A DNA stretch of 16,740 nucleotides, taken from the NCBI GenBank assembly GCA_011192055.1, contig DUES01000003.1, forward strand, positions 1-16,740. The letters run 5' to 3'. Below the pieces are notes generated by a model that searched no databases, was not told the origin of the DNA, and saw only the letters and a list, made by a program, of their open reading frames with translations. The DNA comes from Dehalococcoidia bacterium. Lineage in GTDB: Bacteria > Chloroflexota > Dehalococcoidia > Dehalococcoidales > Fen-1064. The translations under genes and the position numbers were made by a program. Shown here piece after piece: positions 15,240 through 16,740 of this stretch (position 1 is its first letter; each line of letters starts with the position of its first letter).

Positions 15240-16740
15240 CTATAGTGTTTGCTCCGTCCGTGCTATTATCTCGTCCTGGACTTCAGGAGCCAGTAAAACG
15301 AAGTAGGCACTATAACCGGCTACACGTACTATCAGGTCCCTGTACTGCTCGGGGTTCTCCCTGGCTTTTCGCAAGGTATCAGCATCCAGTATGTTGTACT
15401 GTATATGCGTCCCTCCATTTCTCATGAAGGTCTCTGTGAAATCAATCACCCTTTCAGCGAACTCGCTGTTTTCAAAGAGAGCCCGGGGGAATTTCTGGTT
15501 CAGTACGGCTACCCGTGCATCTTTGAAATCTGCCTTGATGGCTGAATTGCAGACAGCAGTCGGTCCGTTTTTGTCCGCACCCTGGGTTGGTGATAAAGAT
15601 GCATCGGCCAGGGGCTTGCCTGCCTGACGTCCGTCGGGTGAAGCACCCACGCCCTTCCCGCCGAAGTAATGCCAGGTTAGACCCTGCCTGATAACGGTGT
15701 ACTTCGAGCCGAACGGTGTTTTCTCAGATTCGAGCAATTGCGGTATTATCTTACCGACGGTACGTACCATTTTATCAGCCTCGTCGATATCGTTGCCGTA
15801 TTTGGGTGCATTAAGGCACATTCGGCGTATCTCATTACCACGCTCACTATCGAAGTTGGAATCCAGCGCTTCCAGGAGTTCATCCATTGTCAGCTTTTTC
15901 TCATCGTAGACCAGCTTCTTTATTGCGGTAAGAGAATCACCGGCAGGGATATAGCCCCGGTCAATGACGTCCCACACCGGGTGGTCCGCCGGATTGGCAA
16001 ACTGGCCTCCCATCATGATGTCGTAGCCGTTTTCGAGACAGCCGGTGGAGAAGGTCGAGTGCAGTGGTACACGCCAGGTATTAAGCTCGGTCCGGTGAGC
16101 GACAAGGTTGCGCTGGATATAGGCCTTCAGCTGGAAGGCAACCTGCTTCTCCAGGGCTGCAAATAGCTCATCGAACGTCTTGAAATCACGGGGGTCACCC
16201 GTCTCGATACCAATCTTCTTACCCGTCATCGGTGACACGCCGTTATGCAGCGTAATATCCAGCAGTAATGGTAAGCTGACATAGGATATCGCCTTGCAGT
16301 GATAGCCCTGGTTCTTGGGATGGGCATATGAACAACCGAGGTAAGCATGGTCGCGGGCGTCCTCCACAGGAACCCCTCTCTCGACAAAGAAAGCGGTAAC
16401 GGAATCGCCGTTCAGGAACTGCGGATGACCGGCCCCGGTTACTTTGTTGGTATCGATAGCTTTCCTCATTGCCCAGCGCGGGATACCATCATGCCAGGTA
16501 AAGGAAAAGTGCGGCTCAGCATACCTTAGCAACCCTACCATGTGGAGAAAAAGGGCAGTAAGCTCATTACAGGCATCACCACCGCCCCTGGTAAGACCGC
16601 CCAGTGTGATATTCGATATCTTGTTGGTCTGAATTGCCTCACGCATTATTACCTGGGCACATTGTTCACGTCGGCCAAAAAGGGTGATGAGACCTCCAAC
16701 AAGGTCAGCGGCTTTTTCTATCGTAATACGCCCTTCCTCG
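15240..16740 (-). CDS. Glycyl radical enzyme (pyruvate formate-lyase/PflD-like), N-terminus beyond the window
   Basis: The visible 499 residues are the C-terminal part of a glycyl radical enzyme; the frame is open to the right edge, so the ATG at 16646 is internal. Family marks: NITLGGLTRGGGDACNELT near the edge, WHYFGGKGVGASPDGR and the radical loop VRVAGYSAYF, with the radical Gly codon at 15315-15317. The putative catalytic Cys is at 16332-16334 in the motif YLGCSYAHP; the Cys-x-Glu arrangement of many dehydratase, decarboxylase and lyase members is absent. These enzymes are oxygen-sensitive and need a radical-SAM activase, which is not seen here. The substrate is unassigned. A methyltransferase follows 57 nt downstream. 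Confidence 0.92.
   Translation of the reverse strand, partial: EEGRITIEKAADLVGGLITLFGRREQCAQVIMREAIQTNKISNITLGGLTRGGGDACNELTALFLHMVGLLRYAEPHFSFTWHDGIPRWAMRKAIDTNKVTGAGHPQFLNGDSVTAFFVERGVPVEDARDHAYLGCSYAHPKNQGYHCKAISYVSLPLLLDITLHNGVSPMTGKKIGIETGDPRDFKTFDELFAALEKQVAFQLKAYIQRNLVAHRTELNTWRVPLHSTFSTGCLENGYDIMMGGQFANPADHPVWDVIDRGYIPAGDSLTAIKKLVYDEKKLTMDELLEALDSNFDSERGNEIRRMCLNAPKYGNDIDEADKMVRTVGKIIPQLLESEKTPFGSKYTVIRQGLTWHYFGGKGVGASPDGRQAGKPLADASLSPTQGADKNGPTAVCNSAIKADFKDARVAVLNQKFPRALFENSEFAERVIDFTETFMRNGGTHIQYNILDADTLRKARENPEQYRDLIVRVAGYSAYFVLLAPEVQDEIIARTEQTL

Overview
The window carries a nearly complete archaellum (archaeal-type flagellum) gene cluster that looks as if it sits in a bacterial genome. 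Bacterial features are a LuxR-type HTH regulator, a tandem-PAS histidine kinase, a stand-alone receiver protein, and strong Shine-Dalgarno sites before most genes, with ATG, GTG and TTG starts. The most likely host is an anaerobic Chloroflexota (Dehalococcoidia- or Anaerolineae-like) lineage. Archaella are already known in Chloroflexota, and the glycyl radical enzyme at the right end implies oxygen-free metabolism. The phylum is an inference; no rRNA or tRNA gene is present to settle it.

Layout. Positions 84-11022 (minus strand) form one long co-directional block, in transcription order: four archaellins (10417-11022, 8726-10333, 8002-8658, 7213-7878), an ArlG-like and an ArlF-like stator protein, the membrane platform ArlJ, a 57-residue coiled-coil protein, a 377-residue ArlCDE-like scaffold, the KaiC-like ATPase ArlH, the motor/assembly ATPase ArlI, and an unrecognised acidic protein translationally coupled to ArlI. 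Spacing is tight from ArlG onward (4-bp overlap to about 50 nt). The archaellin genes are separated by 67-123 nt, and a perfect 16-bp hairpin follows the last of them. That suggests archaellins are made in excess over the motor parts. No prepilin/archaellin peptidase (ArlK/PibD) is in the window.

Positions 11023-11355 are a divergent intergenic region. Positions 11356-14388 (plus strand) hold regulators: a LuxR-family protein whose receiver-like domain lacks the phosphoacceptor Asp, a 302-nt leader rich in inverted repeats, a soluble PAS-PAS histidine kinase, and a single-domain response regulator. Their position next to the archaellin genes makes them candidates for control of archaellum expression, but this is inference.

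Positions 14556-16740 (minus strand) are a separate two-gene unit: a class I SAM methyltransferase downstream of a glycyl radical enzyme whose N-terminus lies beyond the window.

Most notable: the archaellum itself in an apparently bacterial context; a 535-residue archaellin with two tandem carbohydrate-binding-module-like domains inserted in its outer domain; an unlisted 57-residue ORF paralogous to the N-terminus of its neighbour; a cysteine cluster at the N-terminus of ArlI; and a glycyl radical enzyme with an atypical active-site Cys motif.
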